Origin: CALLPQ01 sp964421675
GTDB lineage: Bacteria > Pseudomonadota > Alphaproteobacteria > Caulobacterales > Parvularculaceae
Reading direction: 5' to 3'
Assembly (NCBI GenBank): GCA_964421675.1
Contig: CAYQXV010000053.1
Span: 1 to 16,180 of the forward strand
DNA length: 16,180 nucleotides
Shown: positions 1-7,259 of the stretch, piece by piece
How the letters are laid out: every line of letters starts with the position of its first letter
Position numbering within the stretch: position 1 is the first letter of the stretch
Translations under genes and position numbers: made by a program
Notes under the pieces: generated by a model
Told to the model about the DNA's origin: nothing
The model's database searches: none
The model's input: only the letters and a program-made list of their open reading frames with translations

Positions 1-39
1 GCAGTAAAGATAAATACCTTTCCATCGTGCGACACATAG

Positions 40-68
40 GATAAACAAATATAAGATAAACTTATAAT
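40..68 (+). promoter_or_regulatory. Probable promoter and operator of the XRE regulator gene
   Basis: A perfect -10 hexamer TATAAT lies at 63-68, about 35 bases before the ATG at 103, but no good -35 hexamer sits 16-18 bases upstream. The same stretch carries GATAAAC at 40-46 and again at 55-61 (15 bases apart), a related GATAAA at 9-14, and an inverted repeat ATAAG-N5-CTTAT at 51-65 that overlaps the -10. Repeats across a -10 suggest a repressor site, perhaps autoregulatory. The -10 is seen; the operator role is inferred. Confidence 0.45.
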
Positions 69-102
69 TACAATAACCACCGTTTGAACAGGGTGAAACG
101 AG

Positions 103-792
103 ATGAATCGAGTGTTGGCGCGTCCGGGGCAAAGCAGCCCGAAATTTGAAAATTCGCAAGACGTTACCATTGGCGAGCGTATTCGAATTGCGCGCAAGAA
201 GCTCGATCTCAATCAGGTCCAGTTGGCGGAAAGGCTCGGCGTCAGCCAACCGACGGTCGCGAATTGGGAAAGCGGTGTGCATGACCCAAGGCGGCTAATG
301 CTCGCGAAGATATCGGAAACCTTGAGTGTGCCCCTAAACTGGCTCACTGAAGGGGCGCGATCGCAAACCGAATCAGACACACATTCAGCGGCAGCCTACC
401 TGCGGCGCTATTTGCAACATGTTCCGGTTATTTCTTATGAAAATGCAGGGCGGTTTATTAATCCGCGAGACGTCGATCCCCACGATTGGGCCGAAGATTA
501 TATCCCGGTGACTTACGGGGCCGCTCGATTGTTTGCGATCTTCGTGACAGATGATGCGGTCAATCTTGCCTTCCCGCCGGGAACACTGGTGATGATTGAT
601 TATTCTGAACGAACGCCGATTGATGAGGGGTTTTGTCTTGCGATGGTCAAAGGGCAAAGCGTGTTGCGTCGATGGCGTACGGACCCGGTTAGGCTCGAGC
701 CTTATTCTTCAAATCCTGATCATGAAACGCTGTATGCTGATGAAAGCAGTCAAATTATCGGTATGGTTCGGGTCTCGATCCGTTTCCACTAG
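103..792 (+). CDS. XRE-family regulator with S24/LexA-like C-terminal domain lacking catalytic residues
   Basis: This is a 229-residue DNA-binding regulator of the phage-repressor type. Residues about 24-82 form a helix-turn-helix of the XRE class (LNQVQLAERLGVSQPTVANW is the recognition region). Residues about 106-229 resemble the S24 peptidase fold of LexA and CI repressors, with FPPGTLVMID at 157-166. The position that holds the catalytic Ser in LexA (GDSM) reads DDAV here, with Ala152, and the catalytic Lys position reads LRRW, with Arg189. Self-cleavage is therefore unlikely, and the domain may serve only for dimerisation or sensing. The ATG is preceded by GGGTGA about 9 bases upstream. 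The gene stands alone and converges on the hybrid kinase gene. No phage genes are next to it, so a host role is as likely as a prophage relic. Confidence 0.85.
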   Translation: MNRVLARPGQSSPKFENSQDVTIGERIRIARKKLDLNQVQLAERLGVSQPTVANWESGVHDPRRLMLAKISETLSVPLNWLTEGARSQTESDTHSAAAYLRRYLQHVPVISYENAGRFINPRDVDPHDWAEDYIPVTYGAARLFAIFVTDDAVNLAFPPGTLVMIDYSERTPIDEGFCLAMVKGQSVLRRWRTDPVRLEPYSSNPDHETLYADESSQIIGMVRVSIRFH

Positions 793-865
793 ACGATAAA
801 CGCAATCAGTCGAACTCAAGCAGCTGGCATTGTGATATTGCTTGTTAGCCCGCGGCGCTGCGCCT

Positions 866-3800
866 CTAAGCTGCACTCTGTTTGTAGAGTTTGCGGATGC
901 TCGGCAATTCTTTCATCGTGCTTTTATAGGTTTGGCGCAATGGTGCTTTTATTTGTGCCAACGTTTCCTGATCCGCATCTTCATGGGCTTTGGTTTCGAT
1001 AAGCGCGCAAACTCCTGCAAGCTCACTAGCGCCAACATTCAAGCTCATTGATTTTAACGCATGGGCCGCTTTTTTCAGCGCTTTGTTATCATCGTCTTCA
1101 AAAGTTTTGACGAGTTGTAACATCGCTTCGGTGCCGTGGGTTTCGAACAGATCGAGCATTCTTCCTATGAGGTTAGAATTGCCGGTCTGCATTTCCCCAA
1201 TTTGATCAAGGACAGTTCTGTCAAACATGTCGCGTGCGAGAATTTGACCATTCGCATCCGTTTGATCGTCATTTTGGTCGCCACTTTTATTGTCCGCGTC
1301 TGATTTTTCTTCCGAAGTTACATCAGGAGACGGCGCTTCAGCGTCCTCATCGAAAACATTTTCATTAAACATTTCGCTATCAGCAATTGGTGGCTCGCTG
1401 GGGTCAATGAACGGAGGATCTTCGGTAATTTGGCGGATGTCATCTTCATCGTGATCGCTATCGTCATCGACATCATTTTCGCCGCTACCTTCAATATTAA
1501 CGTCTTCCGATTGAGCATTTATGGTGCTCTCAGGCGAGCGATCATTTTCTTTCAGCTCCGATGTCTCTTCCGAAGAGGCCGGTTCATTTAGCCCATCAGG
1601 CGATCCGATGATGATCGTTTCAGGTTCGCTATTTGCATCTTCAGAGCGCATTTTGTTTCTGCGCGACTTTCTTTCCGCCAGCTCCGCAGAATCGGATGGA
1701 GGTAAATAATTGGAAAGAGCTTCAACGAGGCTGCCCATTGTGAATGGTTTGGTGAGGAAATAGTCCATCCCCGCGTGTTTCCATTCTTCATCATCACCCG
1801 CAACATGCGCAGTAAGCGCTATAACTGGCATTGCAGCGCGATAATTTTCTTTCTCCCAATCGCGGATGGCGCGGGTTGCTTCATAGCCATCCATTTCCGG
1901 CATGGAACAATCCATCAAAACAAGATCAAAATGATCATTGGTGATGAGATCAACAGCTTCCTTGCCGTCAGAAGCCAATGCTACCTCTATATCCAGTTTG
2001 CTGAGCGCCTCGCGCACCACTTCCCGGTTAACCGGGCTATCATCAGCGGCAAGAACTTTCTTGCCTGCAAATGAAGGCAGGCCAACCTCAGGCTTGGGCG
2101 ATTCATCATCTGTCGCATCGGCGCCGCGCAACTCGCCTTTTAAAATTCTATCGATTTGCGTAATGATAAACCGTCTTGAGAGCGGCTTGATGAGAAGATC
2201 TTCGGCGATCCCTTTTTCCAGAAGGCGATCTGGTGCGCTATCGCCAAGTTCACTCACGCAAATGCGTGTGGGAACCCATTGATCGGTTTTGGACTTCATC
2301 GCGGTATGGAAATTATCCAAAAATTTTGGCGTTGCGAAAATGAAATCCGCATAGGCCATATAAGAAGCAACAGGCTCGTCAAGCTTGACAATTTGCGGAT
2401 TAATGCCTGCTTCCTGAAGATAGCGTGCCAGCATTTTCGGTGTGGCGGTGCCTTCAATCGCGATAATGGCACGTTTTTCATTTTCAACCTGGCGCATCGC
2501 TTTCGCACGGCGAATGACTTTACCGGGAATGGTGAAGAAGAATTTTGACCCTTTACCCTCGACGCTTTGCACGGCGATTTCGCCGCCCATTTTTTCAACC
2601 AATTTACGGGAAATTGCCAAGCCAAGTCCGGTGCCGCCAAATTTTCTGGTTGTGGTTTGATCTGATTGTGAGAAGGCCTCAAAAATGAGCTGTTGCTTGT
2701 TTTTCGGGATCCCGACGCCGGTATCAGTTACGGAGAATTCTATTGCGCTACCATTCTCGCCGGAGGCAACGCGTTTCGCAGCGACAACAACATGCCCAGT
2801 TTTCGTGAACTTTAGCGCGTTATTGACTAGATTGGACAGGATTTGATTCAACCGAACTGAATCGCCAAGAATAGACTGCGGTACATTTGGTGCCACATAC
2901 GCGGTCAAATCAATTTCTGCTTTTGTGGCCCGTTCCCAGAAAAGTCCAACTACATCATCAATGATTTCGGCTGGATCGATTTCAATTGATTCAAGTTCTA
3001 ACCGGTCCGCTTCGATTTTTGAGAAATCAAGAATATCGTTGATGATTGTGATCAGGCTCTGACCAGATTTTACGATAACATCGGCATATCGTTTTTGACG
3101 CGCGTCAAGCTCACCCTTGCTTAAAAGCTCCGCCATGACCAGCATGCCATTCATTGGAGTGCGGATTTCATGGCTCATCGTCGCCAGGAATTCTGATTTG
3201 GACACGTTTGCAGTTTCTGCAACTTCTTTGGCGATCTCAAGTTCGCTGGTGCGCTCGGCAACAATTTTTCGTAGGTTTTCCTGATGCGATTTTAATCGTG
3301 CATCGCGTTCCTGGATTTGGTCGAGCATATCATTAAACGCATCGACAAGATCGCTGGTTTCATCGGCACTGGTTTTGCGCGCCCGTTTTTCAATATTACC
3401 GGTTTCACGAACCATATTCATGACGCGTGCTAGATTTGTAATAGGGCGAGAAATAGATTGAACAAGATTCAGCGCGATCATCAATCCGATGCCACCCGCA
3501 AAAAAGGCGGACATACTGGCGTCATATAGAACCGCGCCAATTCTGTTTAACAAAGAGGTCGTATCGGCCTGTAAGACAAGATGACCGACAACCTGACCGT
3601 CATTGACGATATCGGTTTTGGCAAACGCAAAGCGATCAACTAGCATTCGCATGGAGGTGTTTTTTAAATATTCTTGATCAAGAAAGTCTACCGTCCCTTT
3701 TTTAGACTGTCTGATCACGCCTTTTTCGGAAATTAAGCTGTTATCGCCTTTTTCAAGGCGCAGATACATAACTGTCGGCACCTGTTCGATTGTGCTTTCC

Positions 3801-4048
3801 AGAGTCTGGTTTATGGTTTCCAGCGCATTGGGAGATTGCAGGTTCGCCACTTCAGGCGCCAGCGATGTGGCAATCACCTGCAAGTAAGATGTCAATTCGA
3901 TACGCTTGGTTTTATTATATTGGCCAATTTCGCGCCCAACCGACATGGCTGTAATAATAACAACCGCCCCGAAGATCGAAATAACGACCAATGTTGTTAA
4001 TTTAGCGCGCATTGAACGCTGATTACGCAGTGCAAATCTTCTTAACAC
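866..4048 (-). CDS. BarA/ArcB-type hybrid sensor histidine kinase with receiver and Hpt domains
   Basis: This is an inner-membrane kinase of 1060 residues if it starts at the GTG at 4048; an ATG at 4012 is the alternative. Numbering from the GTG: membrane helix 17-38, extracytoplasmic sensor region about 39-176, second helix about 178-198, then HAMP and a coiled coil. HisKA has SHEIRTP with phospho-acceptor His293. The HATPase has an N box at Asn409/410, DTGVGIP from 442 and GGTGLGL from 471. About 525-637 looks like a degenerate receiver without an acceptor Asp. A complete receiver at about 664-783 has Asp669/670, Asp713, Thr746 and Lys767. A very acidic, Ser-rich linker spans about 790-935. 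A C-terminal Hpt has AAHALKS with His996. A full His-Asp-His relay is thus encoded, but no DNA-binding output. A reading frame continuing upstream to 4309 would run into the divergent kinase gene, so I reject it. The signal sensed is unknown. Confidence 0.9.
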   Translation of the reverse strand: MLRRFALRNQRSMRAKLTTLVVISIFGAVVIITAMSVGREIGQYNKTKRIELTSYLQVIATSLAPEVANLQSPNALETINQTLESTIEQVPTVMYLRLEKGDNSLISEKGVIRQSKKGTVDFLDQEYLKNTSMRMLVDRFAFAKTDIVNDGQVVGHLVLQADTTSLLNRIGAVLYDASMSAFFAGGIGLMIALNLVQSISRPITNLARVMNMVRETGNIEKRARKTSADETSDLVDAFNDMLDQIQERDARLKSHQENLRKIVAERTSELEIAKEVAETANVSKSEFLATMSHEIRTPMNGMLVMAELLSKGELDARQKRYADVIVKSGQSLITIINDILDFSKIEADRLELESIEIDPAEIIDDVVGLFWERATKAEIDLTAYVAPNVPQSILGDSVRLNQILSNLVNNALKFTKTGHVVVAAKRVASGENGSAIEFSVTDTGVGIPKNKQQLIFEAFSQSDQTTTRKFGGTGLGLAISRKLVEKMGGEIAVQSVEGKGSKFFFTIPGKVIRRAKAMRQVENEKRAIIAIEGTATPKMLARYLQEAGINPQIVKLDEPVASYMAYADFIFATPKFLDNFHTAMKSKTDQWVPTRICVSELGDSAPDRLLEKGIAEDLLIKPLSRRFIITQIDRILKGELRGADATDDESPKPEVGLPSFAGKKVLAADDSPVNREVVREALSKLDIEVALASDGKEAVDLITNDHFDLVLMDCSMPEMDGYEATRAIRDWEKENYRAAMPVIALTAHVAGDDEEWKHAGMDYFLTKPFTMGSLVEALSNYLPPSDSAELAERKSRRNKMRSEDANSEPETIIIGSPDGLNEPASSEETSELKENDRSPESTINAQSEDVNIEGSGENDVDDDSDHDEDDIRQITEDPPFIDPSEPPIADSEMFNENVFDEDAEAPSPDVTSEEKSDADNKSGDQNDDQTDANGQILARDMFDRTVLDQIGEMQTGNSNLIGRMLDLFETHGTEAMLQLVKTFEDDDNKALKKAAHALKSMSLNVGASELAGVCALIETKAHEDADQETLAQIKAPLRQTYKSTMKELPSIRKLYKQSAA

Positions 4049-4183
4049 AACAATATTCCCATGGTTTCCAAGGGTAGTTATGCCCGCAATTTCTTTCAAA
4101 ATGTTTGATGTCCCGCTTTGGCAATCACTTTTTAATGATATCGGGGCATATATATGGCTTAGCGAGATAATGGTTACTGGATT

Positions 4184-5374
4184 GTGACGACTACTGAACC
4201 CAAAAGCGAAATATACGCTCATATCCTTCTGGTCGATGATGACCCGATTATGTGTGAGCTCGCCAGCACGCGCCTGATTGACGCTGGCTATACGGTGGAT
4301 ATCGCTCATAATGGGGAAGAAGCCCTTGCGGTGCTGGAGCGACGAGATGCTGACCTAGTAATTTCCGACATTGATATGCCGGGCATGGATGGGTTTGAAC
4401 TTACTAGAAGGTTAAAAACTAATCCCAAATGGCGCACAATCCCTGTGATTGTGATCACCGCGAGTGATCGCGCCGATGTTGCTGCAGATGCTTTTGAAGC
4501 GGGCGCAATGTCATTTCTGGATAAACCGATAAACTGGACATTATTTTCGCACGCCGTGAAATTCGTCTTGCGCGCAAGCCATGATCAAAAAGAATTGCGT
4601 ATTGCAAGAGATCAGGCAGAGGCGGGGGCCCGTTTTAAAGATAGTCTCATGTCGGTGATGAGCCATGAACTGCGCACACCTCTCAATGCGATTATTGGCT
4701 TTGGTCAACTTCTTCGTGAAAAATTTATATCAGAGGAAGACAACCAGAATGGTGAGTATGCAGATTACATTATTGATGGTGGGCAACGCCTGCTAAATTC
4801 TGTCTCAGATATGTTGCTTGCCTCTGATGCCCGAACGGGCCCGATTTCGCTCAATGAAGTAGATACCAGTATTGGTGAGATTGCGGAGTTGGCGATTTCT
4901 TACGTCAAAAAAGAAATCGAATTGTCAAAGGCTCAAGTTGATGTCCGTCTACACAACCGAGATATGGAAATTCGGTGTGATCGTTTGTTGATTTCGCGTG
5001 CGGTTGCCAAATTGATTGATAACTCGATCAAGTTTTCATCGCCCGGCGTTGCGATTATGCTGGCGACGGTCATGACGAGTGATAATCGGTTTGCGATTAT
5101 TGTGCGCGATAATGGACCGGGCATTGCTCACGATAAAATTCAGTCCATTGGAATGCCGTTCATCCAGTCAGACATGTCCTTGCGGCGCTCTAAAGAAGGG
5201 CTGGGTTTGGGGCTACCGTTAGTAAAAGCGATTACCGACTCACATGACGGTACATTTTTGCTCAATGCTGGAGAAGATACCGGGACACAGGCGATTATGC
5301 TGTTTTCCAATGCACGCATTGTCGGGGGCTATTCTAGCCAGGAAGACCAGCAGCCATTAGAAGCGGCGAGTTAG
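4184..5374 (+). CDS. Soluble hybrid histidine kinase, REC-HisKA-HATPase
   Basis: This 396-residue cytoplasmic protein starts at GTG and shows no membrane segment. Residues 12-130 are a complete receiver with acidic pocket Asp18/19, phospho-acceptor Asp62 (ISDIDMPG), Thr92 and Lys114. A short linking helix leads to HisKA with SHELRTP and His161, then an HATPase domain with an N box at Asn280 (LIDNSIKF), a G1 motif DNGPG from 309 and a Gly-rich lid around 339-344. Proteins with a receiver in front of the kinase usually take phosphate or a signal from another relay protein. The divergent neighbour, 135 bases away, ends in an Hpt domain and is the obvious candidate partner, though that link is inferred from position only. 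No ribosome binding site stands out before the GTG. Confidence 0.88.
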   Translation: MTTTEPKSEIYAHILLVDDDPIMCELASTRLIDAGYTVDIAHNGEEALAVLERRDADLVISDIDMPGMDGFELTRRLKTNPKWRTIPVIVITASDRADVAADAFEAGAMSFLDKPINWTLFSHAVKFVLRASHDQKELRIARDQAEAGARFKDSLMSVMSHELRTPLNAIIGFGQLLREKFISEEDNQNGEYADYIIDGGQRLLNSVSDMLLASDARTGPISLNEVDTSIGEIAELAISYVKKEIELSKAQVDVRLHNRDMEIRCDRLLISRAVAKLIDNSIKFSSPGVAIMLATVMTSDNRFAIIVRDNGPGIAHDKIQSIGMPFIQSDMSLRRSKEGLGLGLPLVKAITDSHDGTFLLNAGEDTGTQAIMLFSNARIVGGYSSQEDQQPLEAAS

Positions 5375-5421
5375 TCGGTCAATTCGGTATTGATATTCTG
5401 TATAGTGACAATATTGCTTTT

Positions 5422-6120
5422 TTAAGCAGGTATTTTCTCGGGTAAAGAAGCATCTTTGTTCATTTTCCACGTCATCAATTGAAATATATGGTCGAGTGCA
5501 TCCTCGCGCCCTGATGTGGTGGCACCTGCGATGAGGTCTTCTTTTGAGATTTCGCCTCTGAACGCGCGCATTGCAAGGGGAACGGAAATTGAGACCTGAC
5601 AAACGGCAGGGGCATCCTGACCGCGCCTGACGATAAGTTCGTTGTTGAGATGATAGAAAGTATAAAGCTGGTCTTCTATTTCGATATGGGCAACATAATC
5701 TGTTTGTCCGGCACTCGCTTTTATCGCAAAAATTTCGAAGGCTAGAGCAACGCTGTCTGGGTTCAGGTCATTTGACTGAATGCATTTATCGACGGCATCG
5801 GTGCCGGGATGATTATAATGGTAAGTAATTGACCAGAGCATTAACGAGCGAATGGTTGGGCGTAGCGCTTCGCCGGTATCGGACAATCTATATTGGTTGC
5901 GGTTAGCAGGCGCGGGGTCCGCGGCGACAATATCCAGTCGTTCTAGTTCTTTTAGGCGTTTCGATAACAGATTGGTACCGATTCCCGGTAAGCCCGCCAA
6001 CAGATCTGCAAACCGGCGTGGCCCCAAGAAAAGCTCTCTGACAATAAGCAATGTCCAACGCTCTCCCAGCAAGTCCAGTGCGTGGGCTAAAATGCAATCC
6101 TGATTATAGGTTCTCGCCAT
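5422..6120 (-). CDS. HxlR-family winged-helix regulator with SCP2-like C-terminal domain
   Basis: This is a 232-residue regulator. Residues 1-105 match the HxlR family, including the typical opening ARTYNQDC, LLGERWTLLIVREL and LGPRRFADLLAGLPGI. Cys9 is at the position where several HxlR proteins carry a redox- or electrophile-sensing Cys. Residues about 125-218 look like an SCP2 (sterol-carrier) type alpha/beta domain, suggesting binding of a hydrophobic ligand. That part of the call is less certain. I chose the ATG at 6120 because AAAAAGG lies about 8 bases upstream and family members start here. An ATG at 6144 would add eight residues and has no ribosome binding site. The gene converges on the REC-kinase gene with a 47-base gap and is divergent from the small exported protein gene. 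Confidence 0.85.
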   Translation of the reverse strand: MARTYNQDCILAHALDLLGERWTLLIVRELFLGPRRFADLLAGLPGIGTNLLSKRLKELERLDIVAADPAPANRNQYRLSDTGEALRPTIRSLMLWSITYHYNHPGTDAVDKCIQSNDLNPDSVALAFEIFAIKASAGQTDYVAHIEIEDQLYTFYHLNNELIVRRGQDAPAVCQVSISVPLAMRAFRGEISKEDLIAGATTSGREDALDHIFQLMTWKMNKDASLPEKIPA

Positions 6121-6189
6121 TTGCGCGGCCTTTTTCTTGTGCATTGCGTTGGGTCGCTAATGCGGGGCGTTTTCCCAGTTTCGCCGGGT

Positions 6190-6246
6190 GAACCCGTCAT
6201 TGCGGGCCCATTTAAGCGGGTTCTTTCTATGCTTTTTGCTTTTTTT
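6190..6246 (+). terminator. Possible intrinsic terminator or structured leader, plus-strand reading
   Basis: A perfect seven-base inverted repeat (GAACCCG at 6190-6196, CGGGTTC at 6217-6223) encloses a 20-base loop that contains GGGCCC. Runs of T follow up to 6246. Read on the plus strand this resembles a terminator, yet no plus-strand gene lies just upstream. It could end antisense transcription from the hxlR region. On the minus strand the same hairpin would fall in the hxlR leader. The 20-base loop makes the terminator call weak. Confidence 0.3.
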
Positions 6247-6360
6247 GGGCCGCGTTTGTTTTCGCGGTCATAGATATAGGCGCATTGAGCATAATCATTT
6301 TTTCGACCCTATCATTTTATTTTAAAACAGGGAAATAGGCAGAAATTTAAAAAAATAGTA

Positions 6361-6388
6361 TTGACACTTTAAAAAGATATAGTAAACC
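6361..6388 (+). promoter_or_regulatory. Possible promoter of the small exported protein gene
   Basis: A perfect -35 hexamer TTGACA is at 6361-6366 in an AT-rich stretch about 100 bases before the start at 6465. The best-spaced -10 (16 bases on, TAAACC at 6383-6388) is poor. A better-looking TATAGT at 6378-6383 is only 11 bases away. The -35 is clear and the rest is uncertain. Confidence 0.35.
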
Positions 6389-6464
6389 AAGCAGTGTAAT
6401 AACGAGGCAGCGTGAGTTTTCGCAAAATGCCCGTTTTCATCAAAATTTATGCAAGGAGCCTGAG

Positions 6465-6770
6465 ATGGCCATTCAAAATACACGTACCGCCCTGATCACA
6501 ATTTTTTCTTTCACCGTCGCTAGTGTTGGTCTGTCGATCAGCCCAGCAAATGCAGCTAGCACAAGCGAAATGATTTCGATGTGCACGCAGGCCGCTGAAG
6601 AGCAAAATTTAATCACGACCGGCGAGTATACCGCCCGCATGAAATCTGTCCGCGGTGCATCCGTTAAAAGGCTTTCATTGCGCTACGTTTCTTCTGAAAA
6701 AGGCGCAGACGACGTGTTGGTTGAATGCAAAGTGCGCCGCGACAAGGTGACAGAAGTCGTTGCCAAGTAA
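6465..6770 (+). CDS. Small exported protein of unknown function
   Basis: This is a 101-residue protein I do not recognise. Residues 1-30 form a Sec signal peptide: short polar start, hydrophobic core ALITIFSFTVASVGL, and a type I cleavage motif ANA before Ala31. The mature chain of about 71 residues is charged and has exactly two Cys (40 and 88), which could form a periplasmic disulfide. It has no lipobox and no further membrane segment, so a soluble periplasmic or secreted protein is likely. The start is firm: AAGGAG lies 7 bases before the ATG. The gene has its own long upstream region and a strong terminator downstream, so it is probably transcribed alone. It converges on zapA. Confidence 0.75.
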   Translation: MAIQNTRTALITIFSFTVASVGLSISPANAASTSEMISMCTQAAEEQNLITTGEYTARMKSVRGASVKRLSLRYVSSEKGADDVLVECKVRRDKVTEVVAK

Positions 6771-6848
6771 GCGGTACTAGATCAGCCATTCCCGCCGAAC
6801 CGACTAATGGACGAGGGTGGCGGGCCAAGTTGGCGGGGGAGATATAGG

Positions 6849-6887
6849 ACTGGAGGGCGCAATTCGGCCGCACCCTTCAGTCTTTTT
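6849..6887 (+). terminator. Rho-independent terminator after the small exported protein gene
   Basis: ACTGGAGGGCGC at 6849-6860 pairs with GCACCCTTCAGT at 6870-6881, with one G-T wobble and one C-A mismatch, around a nine-base loop. The run TCTTTTT follows directly at 6881-6887. The T run lies on the plus side only, so it serves the exported-protein transcript rather than zapA. It sits about 80 bases after the stop codon. Confidence 0.75.
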
Positions 6888-6923
6888 ATAGCATTGTATT
6901 TTTAAAGGATTGGCGCCCGATAG

Positions 6924-7253
6924 CTATAGCGTGTCCAGCTTAGCATTGAGTGCGTCCAACCGGTCGGTGACCGCGTCCAAGACTTTGGCGGCCTTCCGAG
7001 TCTGCTCGCCTAAAAGCGTATTTTGCAGGGAGGCTGTCTGTCCTCCGGCTTCTGCATGCTCAAACAGTTCATCACACACCATCAAAAGGGTCAGGAGCAT
7101 GAGGCGGGTTTCGCCAATTTGGCCTAAATCTTCTGCGATAACGCTTACCCGCTCATCGGCGAATGCTGCCAATGCGCGCAAGCGGTCTTCCTGCCCGGGG
7201 TCGCAGGTGACTTTATAGGTTCGCTCATTAATGGTGATGTCGACGTCTGGCAC
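6924..7253 (-). CDS. zapA: Cell division protein ZapA
   Basis: This is a 109-residue cytoplasmic protein of the ZapA family, which cross-links FtsZ filaments and supports Z-ring assembly. The N-terminal globular part has the family pattern (VDITINERTYKVTCDPGQ, then RLRALAAFADERV), followed by a helical region and a C-terminal coiled coil (LDAVTDRLDALNAKLDTL). Length is normal. The start is GTG at 7253, with AGGAG about 9 bases upstream. That binding site sits across the stop codon of the preceding coiled-coil gene, six bases away, so the two are translated as a pair. No 5-formyltetrahydrofolate cyclo-ligase gene follows, although that is its usual downstream neighbour in many proteobacteria. 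Confidence 0.93.
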   Translation of the reverse strand: MPDVDITINERTYKVTCDPGQEDRLRALAAFADERVSVIAEDLGQIGETRLMLLTLLMVCDELFEHAEAGGQTASLQNTLLGEQTRKAAKVLDAVTDRLDALNAKLDTL

Positions 7254-7259
7254 GTGCTG

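Larger units (their letters stand above)
6121..6464. other. 344-base intergenic region between divergent genes
   Basis: This stretch has no supportable gene. The half nearest hxlR is GC-rich with inverted repeats (GAACCCG at 6190-6196 with CGGGTTC at 6217-6223; CCGCG at 6250-6254 with CGCGG at 6263-6267). T-rich runs lie in between at about 6221-6246. The half nearest the exported-protein gene is AT-rich and carries a TTGACA hexamer at 6361. It must hold both divergent promoters, and leaves room for a long structured hxlR leader or a small RNA. Confidence 0.6.

Noticed and set aside
103..792. XRE/S24 regulator as part of a prophage
   Set aside because: No integrase, Cro-like gene, replication or structural phage gene is nearby, and the rest of the window is housekeeping.
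852..864. Hairpin GGCG-CTG-CGCC near the convergent XRE/kinase ends, as a terminator
   Set aside because: It has a four-base stem with no T run on either strand, too weak to call.
4049..4309. N-terminal extension of the hybrid kinase frame by 87 codons
   Set aside because: It would overlap the divergent kinase gene by 126 bases and reads as low-quality protein. A start at 4048 or 4012 gives a normal short positively charged leader before the first membrane helix.
5375..5421. Terminator between the convergent REC-kinase and hxlR genes
   Set aside because: Only a small palindrome (CAATATTG) and a few T are present; there is no stable GC-rich stem.
6771..6923. 6S RNA gene downstream of zapA
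   Set aside because: In many proteobacteria 6S RNA follows zapA, so I checked the minus strand here. I could not recognise the conserved 6S core or a long closing stem, and much of the space is taken by the plus-strand terminator. A covariance-model search would decide.
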